Origin: Candidatus Magasanikbacteria bacterium CG1_02_32_51
Lineage (GTDB): Bacteria > Patescibacteriota > Patescibacteriia > Magasanikbacterales > UBA922
Direction: 5' to 3'
Length of the DNA: 27,865 bases
Assembly (NCBI GenBank): GCA_001871435.1
Contig: MNVC01000026.1
Coordinates: 1-27,865 of the forward strand
Shown here: one piece after another, positions 12,793 through 20,139 of the stretch
Layout of the letters: the number at the start of each line of letters is the position of its first letter
How positions within the stretch are numbered: position 1 is the stretch's first letter
The notes under the pieces: generated by a model
What the model was told of the DNA's origin: nothing
Seen by the model: the letters and a program-made list of their open reading frames with translations, nothing else
The model's database searches: none
Translations under genes and position numbers: made by a program

Positions 12793-13383
12793 ATGAAAAA
12801 AGGTTTATTTATTGTTTTACACGGTATCAATAATCTTGGTAAAACTACCCAAGCAAAACTTTTGGTAGAAAAATTACAAGCAGAAGGATATAGGGCAGAA
12901 TACATGAAATATCCTGTTTATGATTTGGAACCATCAGGAAAAATTCTCAATAATTATTTGCGTGAAGGTAATAAATATAATTTATCCCCGAGAGAAATAC
13001 AGGTTATTTATGCCCTCAATCGTACTCAATATGAAGGAGAATTGAAAAGAAAATTAGAAAGTGGAATCAATATTATTGCCGAAGATTATACAGGCACAGG
13101 AATTTGTTGGGGAATTGGAGCTGGGGTAGATGAAGAATATTTGAAATTGATTAACTCACATTTGTTGAAAGAAGATTTGGATTTTCTTTTTGATGGAGAA
13201 CGTTTTACTGAAAGTACAGAAAAAAATCACAAGCACGAAAATAATGAAGAACTATTGAAAAAAGTCAGACAAGCACATTTGAAAATTGGAAAAGAATTTG
13301 GTTGGAAAAAAGTCAATGCTAATTTAACAATTACTCAAATTCATGTTATACTATGGGAAGAAATAAAAAAAAATTTAAACTAG
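12793..13383 (+). CDS. Divergent thymidylate kinase-like protein
   Basis: A 196-residue P-loop kinase resembling Tmk, which phosphorylates dTMP. It starts LFIVLHGINNLGKTTQAKLL (Walker A 11-19) and has Tmk-like spacing afterwards, with YALNRTQYEGELKRKLESG for the usual FAADRxQH helix and NIIAEDYTGTG where Tmk has xIxDRYxxS. The DR pair is thus ED, and the Glu of the usual IEG is His (LHG). These changes suggest a divergent family member or altered substrate, though its position at the end of the dTTP run supports Tmk. The membrane-protein gene follows 9 bp later. Confidence 0.72.
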   Translation: MKKGLFIVLHGINNLGKTTQAKLLVEKLQAEGYRAEYMKYPVYDLEPSGKILNNYLREGNKYNLSPREIQVIYALNRTQYEGELKRKLESGINIIAEDYTGTGICWGIGAGVDEEYLKLINSHLLKEDLDFLFDGERFTESTEKNHKHENNEELLKKVRQAHLKIGKEFGWKKVNANLTITQIHVILWEEIKKNLN

Positions 13384-13392
13384 TATAATTTT

Positions 13393-14157
13393 ATGTTATC
13401 TTCTATTCATAATTTTCTTATCAAGATTTTTAAAGTTTATCTAAGTACTTTGAAAAATTTTATACCTTATATAATGACGTTTTTTCTATTATTTGTATTT
13501 GTATTTTTTGCCCAATTTTCTTCTATACTTTTTTTTACGCTTATACCTGGTACATTCACCAAAACTTTTTTATATTTTTTTGGGTTATTGTTGGTTTCTT
13601 TTTTTAGTTTTATGATGTCTATTGCTTTTATTAGGATGGTAAATAGCCACTATATGACTAAAACAGTTCTAGGTTTTTTTAGTAATTTAAAAGATTCATT
13701 TTTTTTGTCAATCAAAAATCTTGTTGCTTTATTGCTATTGGGAATTCCAGCTATTTTGGTATATATAGTTTATTTTGTTGGCTCCATGGGGTATCTCTCT
13801 GTAAGAGCAATTATTCTTTTATATTTAGGTGTTATTTTTATTGGTATTTTATTTGTATTTTGGTTGTCTTTTGTATTGGTAGCTATTGCTATAGAAAATC
13901 AAAAAGGTTTAAATGCTTTCAAAAGTAGTATTGTAGTTGTAAAAGGTCGTGTTTGGTCAGTATTTTTGCGTTTATTTATTCCTTCTCTTTTGTTTTATAT
14001 TTTGTTCCTTGTTTATAATGAAATTTTCTTTAAATTGTTTGCCCAAAATATTATATATACAATATTAGTATTACTTTTTGCACTGTTTGTTATTCCTTTT
14101 GGTGCCATAGTGCCTACTATTTTATATTTAGAATTAAAACAACCATCTTCCAAATGA
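13393..14157 (+). CDS. Polytopic membrane protein of unknown function
   Basis: A 254-residue very hydrophobic protein with about six predicted membrane segments (near 27-50, 54-80, 108-132, 137-165, 190-210 and 217-245). There is a short cytosolic-looking N-terminus and a polar C-terminus, ELKQPSSK. The pattern of long Phe/Leu/Ile helices with one amphipathic loop (ENQKGLNAFKSSIVVVKGRVW) resembles DUF975/YciC-type membrane domains, but I do not recognise a specific family. It is co-oriented with the thymidylate kinase gene and followed by a terminator, so it may be the last gene of that unit without sharing its function. Confidence 0.75.
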   Translation: MLSSIHNFLIKIFKVYLSTLKNFIPYIMTFFLLFVFVFFAQFSSILFFTLIPGTFTKTFLYFFGLLLVSFFSFMMSIAFIRMVNSHYMTKTVLGFFSNLKDSFFLSIKNLVALLLLGIPAILVYIVYFVGSMGYLSVRAIILLYLGVIFIGILFVFWLSFVLVAIAIENQKGLNAFKSSIVVVKGRVWSVFLRLFIPSLLFYILFLVYNEIFFKLFAQNIIYTILVLLFALFVIPFGAIVPTILYLELKQPSSK

Positions 14158-14173
14158 TAAAAAGCAATGGATG

Positions 14174-14201
14174 AAAAAAACAAGGGAAACCTTGCTTTTT
14201 T
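14174..14201 (+). terminator. Terminator after the membrane-protein gene
   Basis: CAAGG (14181-14185) with CCTTG (14190-14194) around a GAAA loop, flanked by an A-run upstream and a T-run downstream. Confidence 0.75.
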
Positions 14202-14262
14202 GTTTGGAAAATGATACAAAATATGTTAGTCATCTTTGACAATACAAACATTGGAGTATACC

Positions 14263-15021
14263 GTGGAAACACAGGTTAAGAAAAAGCTACAAGTGGGGCG
14301 TGCAATGTTTCACACCTCGTTCGGTGTTTTTGCTATCATCTTTGGAATGGTTCTTCCGTTTCATGATGAGGAGAAAATTACGATCGCGTTTATCTTTGGT
14401 GGTGGTATTTCTGTTCTTGATATCCTAGTTCGTCTTCCTCTCTATCACTTTTTCGTGCGGAGCTGGAAAGATACTGGACAGCCGTTCTTTCAAGTGATTT
14501 GGGTTAGGAATATATTTCTTTTTCTTGAGAAGTGGCTTCTCATTTATCCAAACATCATACGGGAAAGTGAACGAGGTAAGCCTTCTAGTTCAATTCACTT
14601 TGCAGTTGGTGTATTGGTTCCGCTTCTTATTGGGATTCCGCTTTGGGCTGTGGTACCGTCAGTAGTCATTTTTTCCTTTGGTGATCCAGCCGCGCGCCTC
14701 ATGGGGATGAGGCTTGGCACCAAAAAGATGTGGTCGAGTGGCACCAAAACATGGGAAGGTTTTATCGGGTACTGCTTTGCAGGTGGAATTGGGGGATCAC
14801 TCACAATTATCCTCAATCAGTGGTTTCCACTGTATCCGGCTAACCAGTCTACGCTGACCAGCGCACTGGTGGTTGGCTTTGTTACTTGTGTCAGCGCGTA
14901 CTTTGAGTCCATGTGTGAGAAGGACGGTTCACTCATGTCAGAGTTCATTGATGACAATCTGCTTGCCCCATTTGTTGGTTCGGTGGCGTTCTACGCCATC
15001 GCAACTGCGGGGGTGACTTGA
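14263..15021 (+). CDS. CTP-transferase/dolichol-kinase-like membrane protein (SEC59/CdsA type), foreign composition
   Basis: About 252 residues with several membrane helices and the family signature FGDPAARLMGMRLGTKKMW...GTKTWEGFIGY (139-170). This is the GDxxAxxxGxxxG...KTxEG motif shared by polyprenol/diacylglycerol kinases and phosphatidate cytidylyltransferases. It probably activates a lipid or polyprenol at the membrane, perhaps with CTP. GTG 14263 is chosen because GGAG lies 6 bp upstream, one of very few clear Shine-Dalgarno sites in the window; a TTG at 14236 is the alternative. The gene is visibly richer in G and C than its neighbours and has a strong private terminator, which suggests horizontal acquisition. 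Confidence 0.75.
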   Translation: METQVKKKLQVGRAMFHTSFGVFAIIFGMVLPFHDEEKITIAFIFGGGISVLDILVRLPLYHFFVRSWKDTGQPFFQVIWVRNIFLFLEKWLLIYPNIIRESERGKPSSSIHFAVGVLVPLLIGIPLWAVVPSVVIFSFGDPAARLMGMRLGTKKMWSSGTKTWEGFIGYCFAGGIGGSLTIILNQWFPLYPANQSTLTSALVVGFVTCVSAYFESMCEKDGSLMSEFIDDNLLAPFVGSVAFYAIATAGVT

Positions 15022-15029
15022 GAGACTCA

Positions 15030-15068
15030 ACCGGACGTTGCCCTTTGGAACGTCCGGTCTTTTCTTTT
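15030..15068 (+). terminator. Strong GC-rich terminator of the CTP-transferase-like gene
   Basis: ACCGGACGTT (15030-15039) pairs perfectly with AACGTCCGGT (15049-15058) around a 9-nt loop, followed by CTTTTCTTTT. It is more GC-rich than other terminators here, in keeping with a foreign origin of the gene. Confidence 0.9.
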
Positions 15069-15122
15069 GTCTTTTTTCGTGTTACAATCATTATACTTAT
15101 CTAGTCTAGTAATTATTTTTTT

Positions 15123-16661
15123 ATGAAACAATTTGTTCCAATTATAGGCATGGAGGTGCATGTTGAGCTCAAAACTGCCTCAAAAATGTTTTGTTCCTGT
15201 ACTAATAATCCCAATATAGAAACACCAAACAAGAATATTTGTGAAATTTGTTTAGCTCATCCAGGTACTTTGCCAGTTCCAAACAAAAAAGCTATAGAAT
15301 GGACAGTCTTGGTAGGAAAAGCACTAAACTGTCATATTTTGGAGTTTTCTAAGTTTGATCGTAAGCACTATTTTTATCCTGATTTACCAAAAGGTTATCA
15401 GATTTCTCAGTATCAAGAGCCAATTGCTGAACATGGGTTTATTGAGCTTGATTTTGCCAATGAAAATCCAATTCGTAATACAGCCAAAATTGGTATTACC
15501 CGTGCTCATTTGGAAGAAGATACTGCCAAATTGAACCATGGGGAGGGTGGCAGTACATTAGTAGATTTTAATCGTGCTGGTGTTCCATTGGTTGAGATTG
15601 TAACTGATCCAGACTTCAAGTCAGCTCTTGAAGCCAAAGTCTATTGTCAGGAATTACGCAATATTGTGCGTTATCTTGGTGTGAGTGATGCTGATATGGA
15701 AAAAGGTCAAATGCGTTGTGAAGCCAATATTTCTGTACAAGAAGTGGGTAGTTTTGAAATTGTGGATGGTGTAGTAAAGCCATTGAACGGTACAAAATTA
15801 AATAATAAAGTAGAATTAAAAAATTTGAATTCTTTCAAAGCTGTAGAGCGTGGTATTGATTTTGAAATAAAAAGACAAACAGCCATGATTGAAAATGGTG
15901 AAACTTGGGTACAACAAACTCGTGGTTGGGATGATAACAAACAAGAAACAGTCATGCAACGTACCAAAGAAAATGCTTCTGATTATCGTTATTTTCCAGA
16001 TCCAGATATTCCACCTTTTCATCCTTTACAAATTGCGGGTAATATTTCTTTGCCAGAATTACCAGCTCAAAAAAGAATACGTTTTCATAAAGAATTTTTT
16101 CTTTCTTTTTCTGATGCCAAAATTTTGAGTGATGATAAAGAACTAGCTAATTTTACTGAAGAAGTTATGAGCGAACTTTCTGGTTGGTTGGATTCTATGC
16201 CTGAATCAGAAGATATTGCAGAAAATGTTCCTCAAAAAATAAGTCGTCTAGCTGGTGGTTGGATTACTAGCAAACTTTTGGGAATTATCAAAGAAAAAGG
16301 TATGTCCATTTTAGATGTAAAATTTTCTGCAGAGAATTTTGCTGAGTTGGTTGCACTTATTTACAACAACAAAGTCAATACTACCAATGCATACAAAATT
16401 TTGTTGATTATGATAGGACTTGATATAGACAAAGACCCTACACATATTCTGGAAGAGAAAGGTTGGGGGCAAGTATCGGATAGTAACAAAATTGAAATTT
16501 TTGTTGAGGAAGTTATCAAAAATTATCCAGACCAAGTAGCTCAAGTCAAAGCTGGTAAAGATACTGTTATCAAATTTTTGATCGGTATGGTGATGAAAGC
16601 TAGTGAAGGAAGTGCTGATCCAACTGTAGTAGAAAAAGTCCTTAGAGATAAACTTATATAG
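15123..16661 (+). CDS. gatB: Aspartyl/glutamyl-tRNA amidotransferase subunit B
   Basis: A 512-residue GatB, the kinase/transamidase subunit that converts Glu-tRNA(Gln) and Asp-tRNA(Asn) to the amidated forms. The start FVPIIGMEVHVELKTASKMFCSC, the LAHPGTLPVPNKKA block, the KHYFYPDLPKGYQISQYQ substrate loop, HLEEDTAKLNH and the C-terminal YqeY-like helical region (about 365-512) follow the family. The two N-terminal Cys (FCSCTN, EICLAHP) could bind zinc. gatA and gatC are not in the window, so the complex is encoded at separate loci. Confidence 0.97.
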   Translation: MKQFVPIIGMEVHVELKTASKMFCSCTNNPNIETPNKNICEICLAHPGTLPVPNKKAIEWTVLVGKALNCHILEFSKFDRKHYFYPDLPKGYQISQYQEPIAEHGFIELDFANENPIRNTAKIGITRAHLEEDTAKLNHGEGGSTLVDFNRAGVPLVEIVTDPDFKSALEAKVYCQELRNIVRYLGVSDADMEKGQMRCEANISVQEVGSFEIVDGVVKPLNGTKLNNKVELKNLNSFKAVERGIDFEIKRQTAMIENGETWVQQTRGWDDNKQETVMQRTKENASDYRYFPDPDIPPFHPLQIAGNISLPELPAQKRIRFHKEFFLSFSDAKILSDDKELANFTEEVMSELSGWLDSMPESEDIAENVPQKISRLAGGWITSKLLGIIKEKGMSILDVKFSAENFAELVALIYNNKVNTTNAYKILLIMIGLDIDKDPTHILEEKGWGQVSDSNKIEIFVEEVIKNYPDQVAQVKAGKDTVIKFLIGMVMKASEGSADPTVVEKVLRDKLI

Positions 16662-16703
16662 AATAGAAAGAATAATTATTTGTGTAGAATATAGGTAGTT
16701 TTT

Positions 16704-16757
16704 AAAGTTCATAAAGTTTGTAAAGTTATAAAGTACCAAAAAAACTTTATGAACTTT
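16704..16757. repeat. 16-bp inverted repeat made of AAAGTTTGT-type units
   Basis: A perfect 16-nt arm at 16704-16719 (AAAGTTCATAAAGTTT) is inverted at 16742-16757. The left side is itself a tandem of 9-nt units AAAGTTCAT, AAAGTTTGT, AAAGTTAT. The same unit family forms a tandem array at 26682-26726. It lies in the 308-bp gatB-guaB spacer and may also serve as a terminator for gatB. Confidence 0.7.
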
Positions 16758-16815
16758 TGACTCAAGTATCCACAACCCTCATAAAAATAGCTAATTAAAA
16801 ACAAAAAACAATCTC

Positions 16816-16844
16816 TTGCCAGCTCAAAAAGAACGTGTTACAAT
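16816..16844 (+). promoter_or_regulatory. Promoter of the guaB leader
   Basis: TTGCCA (16816-16821), 17 bp, TACAAT (16839-16844) with an extended TGn (16836-16838). Transcription would begin near 16851. Confidence 0.7.
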
Positions 16845-16853
16845 AAAATAGCT

Positions 16854-16904
16854 ATGAGATTATTTTTTCCAAAATTAAAAGAAAGTAGAGTGACTCTTAT
16901 TTGA
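16854..16904 (+). CDS. Possible 16-codon leader peptide upstream of guaB
   Basis: ATG AGA TTA ... ATT TGA encodes MRLFFPKLKESRVTLI, beginning only a few bases after the predicted transcription start and ending 5 bp before a terminator hairpin. Its position suits a translated leader in attenuation, but no codon run points to a particular amino acid and no Shine-Dalgarno is possible. Expression is unproven. Confidence 0.3.
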   Translation: MRLFFPKLKESRVTLI

Positions 16905-16909
16905 TATAT

Positions 16910-16937
16910 AAGCCACCATATTCGGTGGTTTTTTTAT
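16910..16937 (+). terminator. Terminator inside the guaB 5' leader (candidate attenuator)
   Basis: CCACC (16913-16917) with GGTGG (16924-16928), extended by G-T and A-T pairs, loop ATATTC, then nine T. It ends about 33 bp before the guaB ATG, leaving no room for another promoter, so guaB transcripts started at 16851 must read through it. Confidence 0.7.
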
Positions 16938-16969
16938 GTAAAAAATCATTTTTATTTAATGCAAAAACT

Positions 16970-18403
16970 ATGAATATACCACTAGCACTTACTTATGATG
17001 ACGTTCTAATAGTTCCTCGTCGCTCAACATTTTCTTCCCGTGATGAGGCTACTACCAAGACTAGGCTTTCTAGACATATCAGTTTAAATATTCCGATTAT
17101 TTCAGCTAATATGGATTCAGTGACTGGGTCTGAGATGGCTATTGCCATGGCCAGACTTGGTGGCATTGGAATTTTGCACCGTTTCAATAGTATTGAAGAA
17201 AATGTTGAAGAAGTAAAGAGAGTAAAAAGAGCACAAAATCTTATTGTTAGTGATCCTTATACTATTGATCCAAGCAAAACTGTGTCTGAAGCCAAAGAAT
17301 TTGCCAATAAAACTGGTGTTTCTGGTTTGTTAGTATCAAATGGTGATAGAAAACTTCGTGGTATATTATCTCGTCGTGATTTTCTCTTTGCCACAGATAC
17401 AAATCAAAAGGTAGAAAACATCATGACTCCACGCGAAAAATTGATAGTTGGTAATGCTTTTACCACTTTTGAAGAAGCTAAAAAAATATTTGCTGACTAC
17501 AAAGTAGAAAAATTGCCATTAGTAGATGAAGAAAATCATATTGTGGGTCTTATTACTAGTGATGATTTGAAGCATCTTATAAATTATCCTTTATCTAATA
17601 GAGATAGTGAAGGTCGTCTAATTGTGGGTGCTTGTGTTGGTGTTCATGGAGATTATCTGGAAAGAGCTCAAGAATTGGTAAAAGCTGGAGTGGATATTTT
17701 AGTAATTGATATTGCTCATGGTCATTCTGATTTGATGTTTGATGCTATTGTCAAGTTGCGTGAAGCTGTGCCTAATATAGATCTAATTGCAGGGAATATT
17801 GCCACAGCTAATGCTGCACAAGAGCTTTGTGAAGCTGGGGTGGATGCTATCAAAGTTGGTGTGGGACCAGGATCTATTTGTATTACCAGAATTGTAACCG
17901 GCTGTGGTATGCCTCAGTTGACAGCAATTATAGAGGCATCTATTGTTGCCAAAAAATATGGTGTGCCGGTGATTGCTGATGGTGGTATCAAGAAATCAGG
18001 AGATATTGTCAAAGCTCTTGGTGCTGGAGCTGACACAGTTATGCTTGGTAGTATGCTTGCTGGAACTGAAGAAAGTCCGGGAGTAATCATGAATAAAGAC
18101 GATAAAAAATTCAAAATTTCCCGTGGTAGTGCTAGCTTCACCCAAGCCAATGATAGAAGAAAGATTAGTCAAGAAAAAAAGAAAAATATGAGTGATATTG
18201 TACCAGAAGGTATAGAGTCTATTGTGCCTTTTAAAGGTGATGTCAAAAGCATTATCAATCAAATGGTTGGAGGATTAAAATCTGGAATGAGCTATACCAA
18301 TTCTCATACTATTGCTGAGTTACAAAAAAATGTGGAATTTGTACGTATTAGTGGTTTTGGTTTGGTGGAAAGTGGAGTGCATGATGTGACGGCGATAACC
18401 TAA
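16970..18403 (+). CDS. guaB: IMP dehydrogenase
   Basis: A 477-residue IMPDH oxidising IMP to XMP, the committed step to GMP. LTYDDVLIVP (7-16) opens the barrel. Two CBS domains occupy about 92-205 (IMTPREKLIV, VGLITSDDL). The substrate loop GVGPGSICITRIVTGCG carries the catalytic C304. IADGGIKKSGDIVKALGAGADTVMLGSMLAGTEESPG is the phosphate-binding block. ATG 16970 is chosen because MNIPLALTYDDV matches family N-termini; an in-frame upstream start would run through the terminator hairpin. guaA is not in view. A terminator-containing leader suggests attenuation control. Confidence 0.97.
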   Translation: MNIPLALTYDDVLIVPRRSTFSSRDEATTKTRLSRHISLNIPIISANMDSVTGSEMAIAMARLGGIGILHRFNSIEENVEEVKRVKRAQNLIVSDPYTIDPSKTVSEAKEFANKTGVSGLLVSNGDRKLRGILSRRDFLFATDTNQKVENIMTPREKLIVGNAFTTFEEAKKIFADYKVEKLPLVDEENHIVGLITSDDLKHLINYPLSNRDSEGRLIVGACVGVHGDYLERAQELVKAGVDILVIDIAHGHSDLMFDAIVKLREAVPNIDLIAGNIATANAAQELCEAGVDAIKVGVGPGSICITRIVTGCGMPQLTAIIEASIVAKKYGVPVIADGGIKKSGDIVKALGAGADTVMLGSMLAGTEESPGVIMNKDDKKFKISRGSASFTQANDRRKISQEKKKNMSDIVPEGIESIVPFKGDVKSIINQMVGGLKSGMSYTNSHTIAELQKNVEFVRISGFGLVESGVHDVTAIT

Positions 18404-18421
18404 ATGACAAATTTCAAAATC

Positions 18422-18510
18422 CAAATTACAAACCAAATCCAAATGATTAATTTCAAAAATTTGGGCATTAAGTATTTGTAATTTGTTTGACATTTGAACT
18501 TTGTAATTTG
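18422..18510. repeat. AT-rich inverted/direct repeat after guaB (CAAATTACAAA type)
   Basis: CAAATTACAAA (18422-18432) is inverted perfectly at 18500-18510 (TTTGTAATTTG), with another copy at 18475-18485. The surrounding 18404-18540 consists of short CAAATTTCAAA-like words, a low-complexity spacer type. No gene is seen. Confidence 0.55.
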
Positions 18511-18548
18511 AAATTTATTTGTTTCTTGTACCTTGAAATTTAATCAAC

Positions 18549-18604
18549 TACCTCGCAGCAAGCTGACGAGGTATGAGAAGGAATATCTTCGTAGCAAGCT
18601 ACGG
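18549..18604. repeat. Two related GCAAGC-loop hairpins upstream of purA
   Basis: TACCTCG-CAGC (18549-18559) pairs with GCTG-(A)-CGAGGTA (18562-18573). A second hairpin, CGTAGC/GCTACG, lies at about 18590-18603. Both have the core AGCAAGCT and are followed by, or near, AATTAAACC-like words, which suggests copies of one small dispersed element. Confidence 0.6.
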
Positions 18605-18621
18605 GGAATTAAACCCTCTCG

Positions 18622-18636
18622 TCCGCCTTGGGCGGA
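18622..18636. repeat. Dispersed TCCGCC...GGCGGA element, copy 3
   Basis: TCCGCC-TTG-GGCGGA, the compact form of the element at 323-352, located 21 bp upstream of the purA start. Confidence 0.65.
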
Positions 18637-18657
18637 TTAAATAATTTAGAAAAATAT

Positions 18658-19956
18658 ATGTCTAAATCAAATATTGTTGTAATCGTCGGAGCACAATGGG
18701 GGGATGAGGGAAAAGGAAAAATTACAGATGTCTTGGCACAAAAAATGGATTATGTTGTTCGTTTTCATGGTGGCAATAATGCTGGACATACTGTTGTCGT
18801 TGGTGAAAAAGTTTACAAATTGCATTTACTTCCGTCTGGTGTTGTCTCTCCACTAGTTACTTCTATAATTGGTAATGGTGTAGTAGTTGATCCAAAAGTT
18901 TTGCTTGAAGAGTTAGAAAATTTTATAATAGATAATCCCAAACCAAATTTGTTGATTAGTGAACGTGCTCATGTCATCATGCCCTATCATATTGCAATGG
19001 ATGAAGCCCTTTCTGGTCATCAAGGAAGTCTGGGTGCTGGTAGTACCAAACGTGGTATTGCACCAGTCTATGCGGACAAAGCGTATCGTCATGGTATTCG
19101 TATTGGAGATTTGCTTGAGCCAGCAATTTTCAAAGAAAAATTAGAAAAATCTTACAATTTTAATGTTAGTTTATTACAAAAAGTTTTTAATTTTAATTTT
19201 GATAGAACTCAAGATAGTATTTATCAAGAATATTTGGAATACGGTAAAAAAATCAAAGAGTTTGTCTATGATACAGAATTAGAATTGTCTCGCGCTTACA
19301 AATTTGGACAAAAGATTTTGTTTGAAGGCGCACAGGGTATGTCACTTGATCCTGATCATGGCATGTACCCTCATACTACTAGTTCCAACAATCTGGCTGG
19401 TTATTGTGAAGTCGGCGCTGGTGTTGGACTTAATTGTGAAAAAAGAATTATTGGTATTGTCAAAGCTTATGTCAGTCGGGTAGGTAATAGTCCTTTTACT
19501 ACTGAGCTTCTTGGCGAAACAGGAGACTTCATCCGTGAAAAAGGTTTTGAATATGGTACGACTACTGGTCGTCCTCGTCGTATTGGTTGGCTTGATTTGG
19601 TCCAAATCAGACAAACTGTCCGTACTAGTGGCTTGACTGAAATGGCTGTTACCAAGCTAGATGTTTTGGCTGAATTAGAAGAATTGAAAGTGTGTGTGGC
19701 TTATAGTATAAATGGTAAAATGGTGACTGAGATGCCTGCTAGTCTGGACGCTGTACGCAAAGCCAAACCAATCTATACTACTTTTTCTGGTTGGCAAGAT
19801 TTTACTATAGAAGACAAAGAAAGAATAAAAAGAGATGGTTTCAAAAGTTTGCCAGAGACTATGCAAAAGTATTTGAAATTTCTTGAAGGACAAGTTTGTT
19901 GTAAAGTTTCTATTGTTTCTTTTGGGCCAGACAGAAGTGAAACTATCTTTGCATAG
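18658..19956 (+). CDS. purA: Adenylosuccinate synthetase
   Basis: A 432-residue PurA joining IMP and aspartate with GTP to adenylosuccinate. The N-terminal P-loop VGAQWGDEGKGK, the IMP-binding HGGNNAGHTVV, GSTKRGIAPVYADK, FEGAQG and TTTGRPRRIGWLDLV blocks are present and the length is standard. ATG 18658 begins MSKSNIVVIVG, directly before the P-loop; the in-frame extension to 18628 would read from a repeat element. purB follows after a hairpin spacer, giving the complete IMP-to-AMP branch. Confidence 0.97.
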   Translation: MSKSNIVVIVGAQWGDEGKGKITDVLAQKMDYVVRFHGGNNAGHTVVVGEKVYKLHLLPSGVVSPLVTSIIGNGVVVDPKVLLEELENFIIDNPKPNLLISERAHVIMPYHIAMDEALSGHQGSLGAGSTKRGIAPVYADKAYRHGIRIGDLLEPAIFKEKLEKSYNFNVSLLQKVFNFNFDRTQDSIYQEYLEYGKKIKEFVYDTELELSRAYKFGQKILFEGAQGMSLDPDHGMYPHTTSSNNLAGYCEVGAGVGLNCEKRIIGIVKAYVSRVGNSPFTTELLGETGDFIREKGFEYGTTTGRPRRIGWLDLVQIRQTVRTSGLTEMAVTKLDVLAELEELKVCVAYSINGKMVTEMPASLDAVRKAKPIYTTFSGWQDFTIEDKERIKRDGFKSLPETMQKYLKFLEGQVCCKVSIVSFGPDRSETIFA

Positions 19957-20009
19957 GGTGTAATCTATGATTTTGTTAGTTAGATAGATTAAATAAATTA
20001 TCAATTTGA

Positions 20010-20084
20010 TTGTTCCATTGTTTCATTGCCCCACTGACACTACGAAAAATACAATGGGACAGTGAGGCAATGGGGCAATTTTTT
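20010..20084 (+). terminator. Long hairpin built of 8-nt tandem units between purA and purB, with T-run
   Basis: The left arm 20010-20036 and right arm 20052-20078 pair along 27 positions, mostly Watson-Crick with several G-T and a few C-A mismatches. Each arm is itself a tandem of about three 8-nt units (ATTGTTCC type; CAATGGGG type). Six T follow, so it can act as the purA terminator, but its internal repetition suggests a dispersed repeat recruited for this. Confidence 0.65.
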
Positions 20085-20139
20085 CTGAGTAATTATAAAC
20101 TTCTAAATTAAGTTGGTACTTATTTTTCATCAATAAATT

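Noticed and set aside
14236..14262. TTG 14236 as start of the CTP-transferase-like gene
   Set aside because: No ribosome binding site precedes it; GGAG 6 bp before GTG 14263 is much better, and TTGACA at 14236 may instead be part of a promoter.
16854..16904. Classical amino-acid attenuation leader for guaB
   Set aside because: The short peptide has no run of a single amino acid codon, so a charged-tRNA mechanism is not supported; kept only as a possible leader.
18628..18657. Ten-residue N-terminal extension of PurA
   Set aside because: It would initiate inside the TCCGCC repeat element; MSKSNIVVIVG is the usual type of start.
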